Shown: positions 8,653 to 15,683 of the stretch, one piece after another
Layout: each line of letters opens with the position of its first letter
How positions within the stretch are numbered: the first letter of the stretch is position 1
Assembly: GCA_945874155.1 (NCBI GenBank)
Contig: CAMCFO010000005.1
Coordinates: 24,190-88,189, forward strand
Direction: 5' to 3'
DNA length: 64,000 bases
Source of the DNA: an uncultured Bacteroidales bacterium
GTDB taxonomy: Bacteria > Bacteroidota > Bacteroidia > Bacteroidales > UBA932
Made by a program: the position numbers and the translations under genes
The notes under the pieces: model-generated
Databases searched by the model: none
What the model saw: the letters and a program-made list of their open reading frames with translations, nothing else
Told to the model about the DNA's origin: nothing

Positions 8653-9000
8653 ATGAAGACTATATTCGATAGATACACCATTTACGATTTCTCAGATGAA
8701 GCCATAATCCTTGAAATATGCGAGAAGATCAGGAAGCTGAGACGCAGTTGCTGCATTTCGCAGACAGAGCTTGCCCAGAAAAGCGGTGTCTCCATTGCAT
8801 CCATCAAGAGAATAGAAACAGGATCTGTCACAGACCTTAATATCTGCACCTTAATAAAGATTCTTCGCGCCTGTGGCAAGCTTGAGGGAATGGCTGAACT
8901 TATCCCGGATGTTCCTGATTCTCCTTTCCTCATTGACCAGAAGACAGGTAAGATCCGCAAGAATTGCCGTTCATCGTATAAAACCTCTGCTTCATTATGA
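8653..9000 (+). CDS. hipB: HipB-like Xre antitoxin, second type
   Basis: A 115-residue Xre-family protein unrelated in sequence to the hipB copies at 373 and 7148. The helix-turn-helix lies at about residues 18-75 (SQTELAQKSGV, then SIKRIETG). A longer reading from 8605 would put the promoter and operator inside the gene, so I use ATG 8653. Its stop overlaps the hipA-2 start by four bases (ATGA), the usual coupling in antitoxin-toxin pairs. It should repress through the palindrome just upstream. Confidence 0.85.
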   Translation: MKTIFDRYTIYDFSDEAIILEICEKIRKLRRSCCISQTELAQKSGVSIASIKRIETGSVTDLNICTLIKILRACGKLEGMAELIPDVPDSPFLIDQKTGKIRKNCRSSYKTSASL

Positions 9001-10250
9001 CACGCAGTCCTCTTACTGTAAATGTGATGCTATGGGGAACCTGCATAGGCAGGCTCTCTTGGGATGCCGACAAACAGCTGTCAGTATTCCAGTTCACGGA
9101 AGACTATCTGAAGTGTCCATACGACATCTGTCCGTCAACTCACAGAAAGGGAACGGGGATATCGGCTGCATTCTTCGGAAAAGCCGGAGACCTGTATCAG
9201 GGCCTACCGGAATTCATAGCGGACTCCTTGCCGGATAAGTGGGGTTCTTCACTCTTTGACCGGTGGATGACGGACAACAATGTCAGTCTTATGGATTCGA
9301 CTCCCCTTCTGAAGCTTTCATACATCGGAAAACGCGCAATGGGTGCTCTGGAGTTTGTTCCAAACTATCCCGAAGGGAACGATACGGAATCATTGAACAT
9401 ATCTTCTCTTGCCTCCCTTGCTGCTGAAGTCTATAAGGATAGATCCAAAGCTGTGCTTTCAGGAATAGAGAGCATTACGATGAAGAAACTCATCTATCTC
9501 GGAACATCAGCCGGTGGCAAACGTCCGAAAGCTGTTGTTGCATACAATCCAAAGACAGGCGAGTTCCGTTCCGGGCAGGTGGATCTTCCGGAAGACTTCA
9601 CGCACTACATCATCAAGTTCAAGGAAGACCCCGAGACTCCGACCTCCGAGATAGAAATGATATGGCATGAGATGGCCAAGGAATCCGGCATATCCATGAT
9701 GCCATGTTTCTTGAAGGAAGTGGATGGTATCAATCATTTCATCACCCAACGATTCGACCGGATTGGTTCCGAGAAAGTCTTTACACAAACCCTGGCCGCC
9801 ATAATGCCTGGAGCAGATGACTATTTGAAACTGGCATGGCTTTCAAACACCCTTGGCCTGCCGCAGGAGGATCGTGACCAGATATTCATCCGAATGGCAT
9901 TCAACTTTGTTGCCGGTGTGTCAGATGACCACAGCAAGAACTTCTCTTTCATTATGGACAAAAACGGAAGGTGGAGACTGTCTCCAGCTTATGACGTGAT
10001 GTTCACGGCAAACATTTGGGAAGACCGTTCGGCCCACATCCATTCTCTCGGTATCATGGGGAAAAAATCCGCCGTGACAATAGCAGACTTCATGGATTTC
10101 GCGGAAGATTTTGTCGAAAACCCGAAGGAAAAAATAGAGACGGTCATAAATGCTGTCGCAAAGTTCGGACAATGGTGTGACCACTACAATGTCGATGCAG
10201 GCATAAAGAAGCTCATCCAGAATGCCCTTGACTTAATCAGGCCAAAATAG
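8997..10250 (+). CDS. hipA: HipA-like kinase toxin, second type
   Basis: A 417-residue HipA-family kinase, longer than and only distantly similar to the copies at 683 and 7458. It has a HipA_N region (residues 1-125, with LPDKWG), the loop GTSAGGKRPK (near 170), YIIKFKEDP (near 205), catalytic VSDDHSKNFSF (near 310) and LSPAYDV. All the key residues are visible. It occupies the X2 position between repeat A and repeat B, where the helicase sits in the first unit. Two dissimilar HipBA modules thus lie directly next to each other. Target unknown. Confidence 0.88.
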   Translation: MTRSPLTVNVMLWGTCIGRLSWDADKQLSVFQFTEDYLKCPYDICPSTHRKGTGISAAFFGKAGDLYQGLPEFIADSLPDKWGSSLFDRWMTDNNVSLMDSTPLLKLSYIGKRAMGALEFVPNYPEGNDTESLNISSLASLAAEVYKDRSKAVLSGIESITMKKLIYLGTSAGGKRPKAVVAYNPKTGEFRSGQVDLPEDFTHYIIKFKEDPETPTSEIEMIWHEMAKESGISMMPCFLKEVDGINHFITQRFDRIGSEKVFTQTLAAIMPGADDYLKLAWLSNTLGLPQEDRDQIFIRMAFNFVAGVSDDHSKNFSFIMDKNGRWRLSPAYDVMFTANIWEDRSAHIHSLGIMGKKSAVTIADFMDFAEDFVENPKEKIETVINAVAKFGQWCDHYNVDAGIKKLIQNALDLIRPK

Positions 10251-10280
10251 ACGGAAAAAGAAATCAGTTGGACTACGCAA

Positions 10281-10730
10281 ACGAATACATTACAGAACAA
10301 TCATTATGAAACATATAGAGGTAGTAGCAGCCATCATCAGACGAGGCAATGAGATTTTTGCAACACAACGCGGATATGGAGAATTCAAAGACTTATGGGA
10401 GTTCCCAGGTGGAAAAATTGAACCCGGAGAAAGTCCACAGCAGGCTCTTGTGCGCGAAATCCGCGAGGAATTGGACGCAACAATCGAGGTCGGAGAACTT
10501 CTGCAGACAGTCGAGTGGGACTACCCTACTTTCCATCTCACTCTGCACTGCTTCTGGTGCGAGCTCACCTGTGAGGCACTGCACCTGAACGAACACGAAG
10601 CCGCCTCCTGGCTCGACCGGGAGCATCTGCGCAGCGTGAAGTGGCTGCCTGCGGACTATGTGATACTGGATGAGATAGACAGGGTGCTACGAGTCTGAAA
10701 CAGATACTTGCACCATTCGTCTGGAGTGAA
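10281..10730 (+). repeat. Direct repeat B, copy 2 (NUDIX cassette)
   Basis: Matches 4827-5276. The first 25 bases (10281-10305) are a leftover of the helicase 3' end and no longer belong to a gene here, so the junction with unique sequence at 10280/10281 marks where the helicase was cut away. Confidence 0.96.
10306..10698 (+). CDS. NUDIX (MutT-type) hydrolase, copy 2
   Basis: A 130-residue NUDIX hydrolase almost identical to the protein at 4852. The NUDIX box with its Glu ligands is intact and Val replaces Gly near residue 118. Its upstream partner here is the second hipBA pair, not the helicase, and the 55-base gap to hipA-2 contains only the helicase tail. It is therefore no longer translationally coupled and may be expressed poorly, or from the hipBA-2 transcript. 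Confidence 0.9.
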   Translation: MKHIEVVAAIIRRGNEIFATQRGYGEFKDLWEFPGGKIEPGESPQQALVREIREELDATIEVGELLQTVEWDYPTFHLTLHCFWCELTCEALHLNEHEAASWLDREHLRSVKWLPADYVILDEIDRVLRV

Positions 10731-10752
10731 CCACGCTCTGCTGCAATTCTGC

Positions 10753-10771
10753 GGCAGGATTTTCTCCTGCC
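10753..10771 (+). terminator. Hairpin after NUDIX copy 2
   Basis: GGCAGGA-TTTTC-TCCTGCC is a perfect 7-bp stem 54 bases after the NUDIX stop. No clear T-run follows, so it is a weak terminator candidate or simply a structured spacer before the next gene. Confidence 0.4.
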
Positions 10772-10820
10772 ATGTTATTGCAGTGAAATATCGCATATTT
10801 GCAGCTAAATGACAGGAACG

Positions 10821-11963
10821 ATGAAACATTACGGCGATTCATATGAGCAGCAAATGAAATGGTTCGAGATCATCGATGCTCTTGAGACACTCCCGGAAGA
10901 AGAGAGAATAGAGAGGTACCGCGCAGAGGTGCAGAAGGTGGAGAAAAGCATACTCCGCCTCACGGGAGACCCCCTGAAGCTCTCGTCCAGACGCTGGGAG
11001 AAGAGCGAAAGGACTGCCGAAAAGGTCGAGGACCTGCTTGGGAGACGCTACTATCTTCTTTCGAAGATGTTCGAAATCCATTGCTCCGAGGCAGAGGTAA
11101 AAAGGATGGAGAGCGTCAATGCACATCTGTATGAACTCACCTGCGACATGTTCTCCAGGACCGGCAGGATGTACCGGAACATCCTCGACCTCCCGATGGA
11201 CCCCAAGGACGATGACCTCACGGTGGAAGGGACGCTGAAGTACTGGAGAGACTCGGCGCAGGACGTTATACACCTGGAGGATGACGGGTTCTATGGGTCC
11301 GACTTCACGAGGATGATCCTTATCAACGACACCCTCCAGAGGGATGTCAAAGGCGACTTGGGAATCATCTCCTGCCTTCCATTTTGGAATCCGGGCTGCG
11401 GCCACAAGTCCTCGATGAGCGATGCCGAGCTTGACATCGACAATCATCTCGACGACGGCACGACCTGGGCGGAAAGCTGGCTGAGGCATCCGAAACTCGA
11501 CCATATCTGCATGTGCTATGCGACTCACGCAGTCGTGACTCATCAGGACTACCCGATCCCGGACCTTCTGAGGATGAACACCTTCGAGGTGAAGGTGGAC
11601 GTGACCGTGCAGCAGATAAGCGAGCAGGACGGGACACGCCTTTTCTGGTGGAAGGACTGCTAAGAGCAGGAGTTCGTGGACAAGTTCATGCATGAGGCAC
11701 AGAGCCGCCCTTCAGGAGAGAGCCTCGGGGAGTTCGTCTGGAGGAGGGGCATTGAGTATTTCGAACTGGAGGAGGTAGAAGAGAGCCACAGATGGTTGCT
11801 TAAGTCCTTTGACAAAGCTCTGAGAATGGACTGCGAAGAGATTAAAGACCGGCTTCAGACCGATATCATCTCCAGACTTCCGGACTGCCGAAAAGACAGC
11901 AATTTGGCCGAGGACTTCCTGAAGGCGCTCAGGAAGATACACAGGGAACTTAAAGGATTATAG
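10821..11963 (+). pseudogene. Unknown ORF interrupted by one in-frame stop
   Basis: One reading frame stays open from 10809/10821 to 11963 except for a TAA at 11661-11663. The first part (280 residues from ATG 10821) is charged and mostly helical, with an EEERIERYRAEV-type segment and a Cys/His-rich patch near 195-210 (PFWNPGCGHKS). The second part (95 residues, from GTG 11676) is also helical and acidic. I do not recognise the family. Either this is one gene of about 380 codons with a nonsense mutation, or two genes that happen to share a frame with a 12-base gap. The GTG start is preceded by AGGAG at very short spacing, so separate translation is possible. Confidence 0.55.
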
Positions 11964-11970
11964 AATTTAA

Positions 11971-12166
11971 GTTTCGCAAGTGCGAAACACCTCTTAAGGA
12001 GGGTCTTCGGCCCGACAAAGTGGGGATGACCAAAAAGCCTTTTGTTCATCCCCTTCGGGACTCCTTAACCCCCGCAGACTCGCGTCTGCGGCCCCTATTA
12101 GGGGCATTTCGCACCTCTGGTGCGGTCCCTTCGGGACTTTTTAGCCACCCTCATTTAGGATGAGGG
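11971..12166. repeat. Array of seven perfect hairpins
   Basis: Seven inverted repeats follow each other with almost no spacing: 11971-11988 (8 bp stem), 12022-12053 (8+5 bp, one mismatch), 12072-12091 (8 bp, CCGCAGAC/GTCTGCGG), 12091-12105 (7 bp, GCCCCTA/TAGGGGC), 12110-12124 (6 bp, CGCACC/GGTGCG), 12125-12137 (5 bp, GTCCC/GGGAC) and 12148-12166 (7 bp, CCCTCAT/ATGAGGG). The stems differ from each other in sequence, so this is not a simple tandem repeat. It could be a structured RNA, a recombination element or a strong transcription barrier. No ORF spans it convincingly. Confidence 0.7.
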
Positions 12167-12439
12167 TAACGTGGATATAAAAGACAGTGCATTGGCAAAG
12201 GTTCGCAAGTCCTTCCAATGATCGATAAATACGACGCACTTTGGTATTGATACAATGTACAAATATAGCCATTCTTGCCGATAACGGCAACAAATGGTGC
12301 ATCTACTTATGAAAATTGTTGAAGTACCGGCCTTCTTGAATCATCTGCATTCTGATATTTTGACATCATCCTGTGCCATATTGTCCATCTATATGCGCAA
12401 TTTGTCAGCATTGCCATCCAGGAATGGGTCATTGCGGTT
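12167..12439. other. Noncoding, no recognised feature
   Basis: I see no gene, RNA or strong structure in this AT-rich stretch between the hairpin array and the conserved hsp20 leader. An ATAAATACGACGC-like stretch near 12225 and short A/T runs are unremarkable. Confidence 0.4.
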
Positions 12440-12567
12440 ATGGCATCTGATTTGACTTTCTCATAATCGTTCCCGCGAAAGCGAGAGCGACCGTCCGATT
12501 ATGAATGATCGTTCGAACAACGGGGCAGGTAAATATGTTTAACAACTTAGTATAGGAGACTTTTATT
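12440..12567 (+). promoter_or_regulatory. Conserved structured leader of hsp20 copy 1
   Basis: About 128 bases closely match 16936-17061 before the second hsp20 gene. Within it, TCATAATCG (12461-12469) and CGATTATGA (12496-12504) form a perfect 9-bp inverted repeat enclosing CGC-GAAA-GCG (12474-12483), a GNRA-type hairpin. GTTCGAAC (12511-12518) is an 8-bp palindrome. The word TATAGGAGA precedes the ATG and is a strong ribosome site. Conservation in both copies suggests a promoter, an operator or an RNA structure for stress control; a ROSE-like thermometer is possible but unproven, as the structure does not cover the ribosome site. Confidence 0.55.
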
Positions 12568-12999
12568 ATGACACCTATGAGACGTTACGAACAGAATTGG
12601 CTGCCCGAAATCTTCAACGATTTCTTCGCCAATGATTGGATGACCCGTACAAACTCAACAGCTCCGGCCATCAACGTAATTGAAGACGACAAAGACTACA
12701 AGGTCGAGGTCGCAGCACCTGGAATGAACAAGGAAGACTTCAAGGTCAACGTCACGGATGACAACTATCTCGTACTGACCATGGAGAAGAAGAACGAATC
12801 CAAGGATGAGGACAAGAAGAGGAAGTATCTCCGCAGGGAGTTCTCATACCACAAGTTCGAACAGAGCCTCGCTCTTCCTGAGAATGCAAACAAGGACGAA
12901 ATCAAGGCCACGGTAAACGACGGTATTCTTACCATCGACATACCGAAAATCAAGACCACTGAGAAACAGCCTGCCATAAAGCAGATTGAAATTCAGTAA
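12568..12999 (+). CDS. Small heat-shock protein Hsp20 (copy 1)
   Basis: A 143-residue Hsp20/alpha-crystallin chaperone. The alpha-crystallin domain covers about residues 34-125, with the typical VAAPGMNKEDFKV near the start and the conserved VNDGILTIDIPK at its end. It binds unfolding proteins during stress and holds them for refolding, in the cytoplasm. An AGGAG lies 10 bases before the ATG. A paralogue with most residues identical is at 17062-17496. The two copies flank an accessory segment, a pattern that recurs in this window. Confidence 0.95.
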   Translation: MTPMRRYEQNWLPEIFNDFFANDWMTRTNSTAPAINVIEDDKDYKVEVAAPGMNKEDFKVNVTDDNYLVLTMEKKNESKDEDKKRKYLRREFSYHKFEQSLALPENANKDEIKATVNDGILTIDIPKIKTTEKQPAIKQIEIQ

Positions 13000-13016
13000 T
13001 CAGGCTTAGTACGGAT

Positions 13017-13050
13017 GCCCGCCTGCCGGAAACGGTGGACGGGCTTATTT
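13017..13050 (+). terminator. Terminator after hsp20 copy 1
   Basis: GCCCG (13017-13021) pairs with CGGGC (13040-13044), with an inner CCG-GAAA-CGG stem, followed by TTATTTT. This is a rho-independent-like terminator ending only 8 bases before the next ATG, so the arginase-like gene may depend on read-through. Confidence 0.65.
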
Positions 13051-13057
13051 TGAAATT

Positions 13058-13813
13058 ATGAGACGGCCGGTAGTAATGAATATGAGCGGGGCTTATGATC
13101 TTGAGCCGCTGATGGAAGGACAGGACTTCGACCTTGTCGACTGTAAGGATATCTGCGGGAAAGAGTTCATCTGCTCGGAGGAAGCTCAAAATGAAATCTC
13201 CCAAAGGATGGCTGACTATGCTCCCGAGGGAATGCATCTCGACGATTCGGGCAATTATCACTACCTGACGAAACTCTGGACCGACAGGCTGACCGCTCCG
13301 TTCTCCCTGGTCCTGATCGACCATCACACTGATATGCGCCGGGAAGCATTTGACGGCATACTCACCTGCGGCAATTGGGTGAGGGTAATGCTGGAGAGCA
13401 ATCCGTATCTGAAGAAGGTCATAATCGTAGGACCGACCGAGGTTCAGCGGAGCACTATAGACAGTTGCTACCATTCAAGAGTGCAGTTCATCAGCGAGGA
13501 CGTTTTGCTGACTGAAGACGGGTGGAAGGAATTCTCCAAGGTGCACTTGAAGGAGCCCGTTTACATATCCATAGACAAGGATGTGCTCAACCACGAAAGC
13601 GCCATAACTGACTGGGACCAGGGGAATCTATGTCTGAACCACCTCAAACGGCTGCTTGACATCATCTTCAGGAATGAGAAAGTCATCGGAATAGACATCT
13701 GCGGAGAATACTCCGAGGTCCACGACCTTATTGAGGCCCAGGAGGCAGGACTGCTGAACGAGCATACAAATGTGGAAATCCTTGAGGAAGTGAAGTTGGA
13801 AGGATTATCGTGA
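13058..13813 (+). CDS. Arginase/agmatinase-fold protein
   Basis: A 251-residue ureohydrolase-superfamily protein. Metal-ligand motifs are visible: DHHTDM (residues 88-93), SIDKDVLNHE (near 170) and a late Glu in GIDICGEYSE (near 212). Family members use two Mn ions to hydrolyse guanidino groups (arginine, agmatine, formiminoglutamate). The first motif lacks the exact DAHxD spacing of classical arginases and the protein is shorter than the usual 300 residues, so the substrate cannot be named. It lies in the hsp20-bracketed segment with a WYL regulator downstream. Confidence 0.8.
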   Translation: MRRPVVMNMSGAYDLEPLMEGQDFDLVDCKDICGKEFICSEEAQNEISQRMADYAPEGMHLDDSGNYHYLTKLWTDRLTAPFSLVLIDHHTDMRREAFDGILTCGNWVRVMLESNPYLKKVIIVGPTEVQRSTIDSCYHSRVQFISEDVLLTEDGWKEFSKVHLKEPVYISIDKDVLNHESAITDWDQGNLCLNHLKRLLDIIFRNEKVIGIDICGEYSEVHDLIEAQEAGLLNEHTNVEILEEVKLEGLS

Positions 13814-13897
13814 AAACAGATACCTCAGTGCCTCCAGCGGGTGATACAGGGAGCATCCTCGGGCCTCTGAAGCGCAGACGGTTCAAATCCCCTCCCC

Positions 13898-13921
13898 GTC
13901 TATGCGATGACACGCATAGAC
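13898..13921. repeat. 9-bp perfect inverted repeat
   Basis: GTCTATGCG-ATGACA-CGCATAGAC. It overlaps the end of the acetyltransferase remnant on the minus strand and may have been its terminator or a stem left by the junction. Confidence 0.5.
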
Positions 13922-14051
13922 TGTTCCAACATTTTCACCACCCGGCATGGATTGCCCACGGCAACACAGCCGTCCGGAATATCCTTCACAACGACACTTC
14001 CTGCGCCTATGGTTGTACCAGACGCAAAAAGTAGAGACAGTGTCATACAAT
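13900..14051 (-). pseudogene. C-terminal remnant of a hexapeptide acetyltransferase
   Basis: Minus-strand translation up to the TAG at 13900-13902 gives GTTIGAGSVVVKDIP, then VAVGNPCRVVKM. This is the last turn of the left-handed beta-helix and the C-terminal signature of LbH sugar or maltose O-acetyltransferases. The rest of the gene (some 140 residues) is missing; upstream the frame degenerates before 14060. No start of a full gene is present, so this is a relic left by insertion or deletion. Confidence 0.7.
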
Positions 14052-14124
14052 CTTTCTTCACTGCCACATTTTTTCAGTAATAGTATGTATCTTCGCACCG
14101 TGAAACAATAAAGACGAGTCAATC

Positions 14125-15018
14125 ATGGCAAAGAGCTTTTTCAAAAGGTATATTTGGCTGGTGGACCTGCTGAGCCGCAGGGGTTACATCTCGCTCAAGG
14201 AAATCAGCGACGAATGGCAGAAGAGCCCACTCAATGACACTCACGCTCCCCTCTCCGAAAGGACATTCTTCAATCACAGGGATGCCATCTTCGACATCTT
14301 CGGCATAGAAATAAGGAACGACAGGTCGCTGGGCTTCTACATCGCCAGCTCCGATATGGACGGTAATTCCACAGGAGAGTGGATGCTGCATACGCTTTGC
14401 CTGAACAATGTCCTGCAGGAGAATGCCGACATGAAAAACCGCATCCTTATCGAGAAGGCTCCGTCGAGCGAGAAGTTCCTCACCGAGGTCATCAGCGCGA
14501 TGCGTGCAGGAAAGGTCATCAGCCTGACCTACCAGAGTTTTTACCGTCCTGAGCCCAACACATTCAGTGTCCGTCCTTACTGCGTCAAATATTTCAAGAA
14601 GAGATGGTATATGCTCGCAGAAAGCGACCTCGGTCTGCGCATCTACTCCCTCGACCGCTTCGTCGATATGGAGGAGTTGGACCAGACTTTCGAGATTCCC
14701 GAAGAGTTCGACGCCGAAGGATTCTTCAGCAATTACTTCGGGGTGATAGTAGGAGACAAGAAGGCAGAGGACGTCGTCATCAGAGTGGAGCCTTCTCAGG
14801 CCAACTACTTCCGCTCGGTGCCCAAGCATCACAGCCAGAAGGAGATAGAGCCGATTGACGGGTGGCCGGCGTTCACCTACCACATTGCTCCGGCCTACGA
14901 TTTCAAGCAGGAACTGCTCTCCCACGGGGCATTAGTCGAGGTGCTCTCTCCGGAGAGTTTTCGCAAGGAAATGGCCGATGCGGCTGCAGAGATGAACAGG
15001 ATATACGGGAAGAAATGA
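14125..15018 (+). CDS. WYL-domain transcriptional regulator
   Basis: A 297-residue protein with an N-terminal winged-helix-like segment (residues 1-75) and a WYL domain (about 125-200) carrying KVISLTYQS, RPYCVKYFKKRWYMLAE and IYSLDRF. A WCX-like C-terminal extension follows. WYL proteins sense ligands, often nucleic acids or nucleotides, and several (BrxR, CapW) repress phage-defence operons. The stop overlaps the start of the exonuclease gene (ATGA), so it probably controls or cooperates with that enzyme. A TATCTTCG near 14089 resembles a -7 box. Confidence 0.9.
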   Translation: MAKSFFKRYIWLVDLLSRRGYISLKEISDEWQKSPLNDTHAPLSERTFFNHRDAIFDIFGIEIRNDRSLGFYIASSDMDGNSTGEWMLHTLCLNNVLQENADMKNRILIEKAPSSEKFLTEVISAMRAGKVISLTYQSFYRPEPNTFSVRPYCVKYFKKRWYMLAESDLGLRIYSLDRFVDMEELDQTFEIPEEFDAEGFFSNYFGVIVGDKKAEDVVIRVEPSQANYFRSVPKHHSQKEIEPIDGWPAFTYHIAPAYDFKQELLSHGALVEVLSPESFRKEMADAAAEMNRIYGKK

Positions 15019-15509
15019 GAGATTTTGCAGCAATAGATTTCGAGACGGCAAACGAGCAGCCGTCCAGCGTATGCTCCGTCGGAGTGGTGATAGTGCGTGA
15101 CGGGGAGATTGTGGACTCCTTCTACAGTCTCATCCACCCCGAGCCGGAGTACTACCAATGGTTCTGCCAGAGGGTGCACGGTCTTGGACCGGAGGACACC
15201 GAAGATGCACCGGTCTTCCCCTATGTCTGGGAAAAGATAGAGCCGTTCATCGAGGGACTACCGTTGGTTGCTCATAACTCCCGTTTCGACGAAGGCTGTC
15301 TCAAGGCTGTCTTCCGGGTGTATAGGATGGACTATCCAAACTATGAGTTCCACGACACCCTCGCTGCTTCCCGACGCCATTTCGGCTGCCGTCTTCCTAA
15401 CCATCAGCTCCAGACCGTCGCAGCAGCCTGCGGATATGATCTCGTGAACCACCATCACGCCCTTGCGGATGCTGAGGCCTGCGCCGTGATAGCAAGAGAA
15501 TTATTATAA
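15015..15509 (+). CDS. DEDDh 3'-5' exonuclease (DnaQ/PolC epsilon-like)
   Basis: A 164-residue stand-alone exonuclease of the DnaQ fold. Exo I is AIDFETAN (D, E at residues 6 and 8), Exo II is VAHNSRFD (near 81) and Exo III is HHHALADAEA (near 146), giving the complete DEDDh set. It would remove nucleotides from 3' ends of DNA or RNA. A longer reading from 14862 runs inside the WYL gene and is rejected in favour of ATG 15015, which overlaps the WYL stop. Housekeeping proofreading or a role in a small regulated defence pair are both possible; the coupling to WYL favours the second. Confidence 0.88.
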   Translation: MRDFAAIDFETANEQPSSVCSVGVVIVRDGEIVDSFYSLIHPEPEYYQWFCQRVHGLGPEDTEDAPVFPYVWEKIEPFIEGLPLVAHNSRFDEGCLKAVFRVYRMDYPNYEFHDTLAASRRHFGCRLPNHQLQTVAAACGYDLVNHHHALADAEACAVIARELL

Positions 15510-15607
15510 ACTGTAACAATATGGCATAGTCACCCTCATGTCAAATGTCCTCCAGAGATAATGCCAAGGACTATAAGAGAAAAGCGGATTTGTTCAAGGA
15601 TAATTGT

Positions 15608-15615
15608 TATATTTG
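15608..15615 (+). promoter_or_regulatory. -7 box upstream of 15684
   Basis: TATATTTG, with TTTG 15 bases further upstream (shorter than usual). It leaves a leader of about 60 bases before the ATG at 15684 and would serve the fusion gene and dtd. Confidence 0.45.
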
Positions 15616-15683
15616 TCGTAAAATATATTTTTATATTCAAGCTAGCCCGGAACTTAATCTAACCCTTTTTAATCCAACAAGTA

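Noticed and set aside
10839..11693. Long minus-strand ORF opposite the interrupted unknown gene
   Set aside because: It is a mirror of the plus-strand frame; composition is His/Val/Leu-rich without motifs, and it has no promoter or ribosome site.
13881..13905. tRNA-like GGTTCAAATCC sequence suggesting a tRNA 3' end or att site
   Set aside because: The flanking bases do not form a T-stem, and no acceptor, D or anticodon arms can be drawn.
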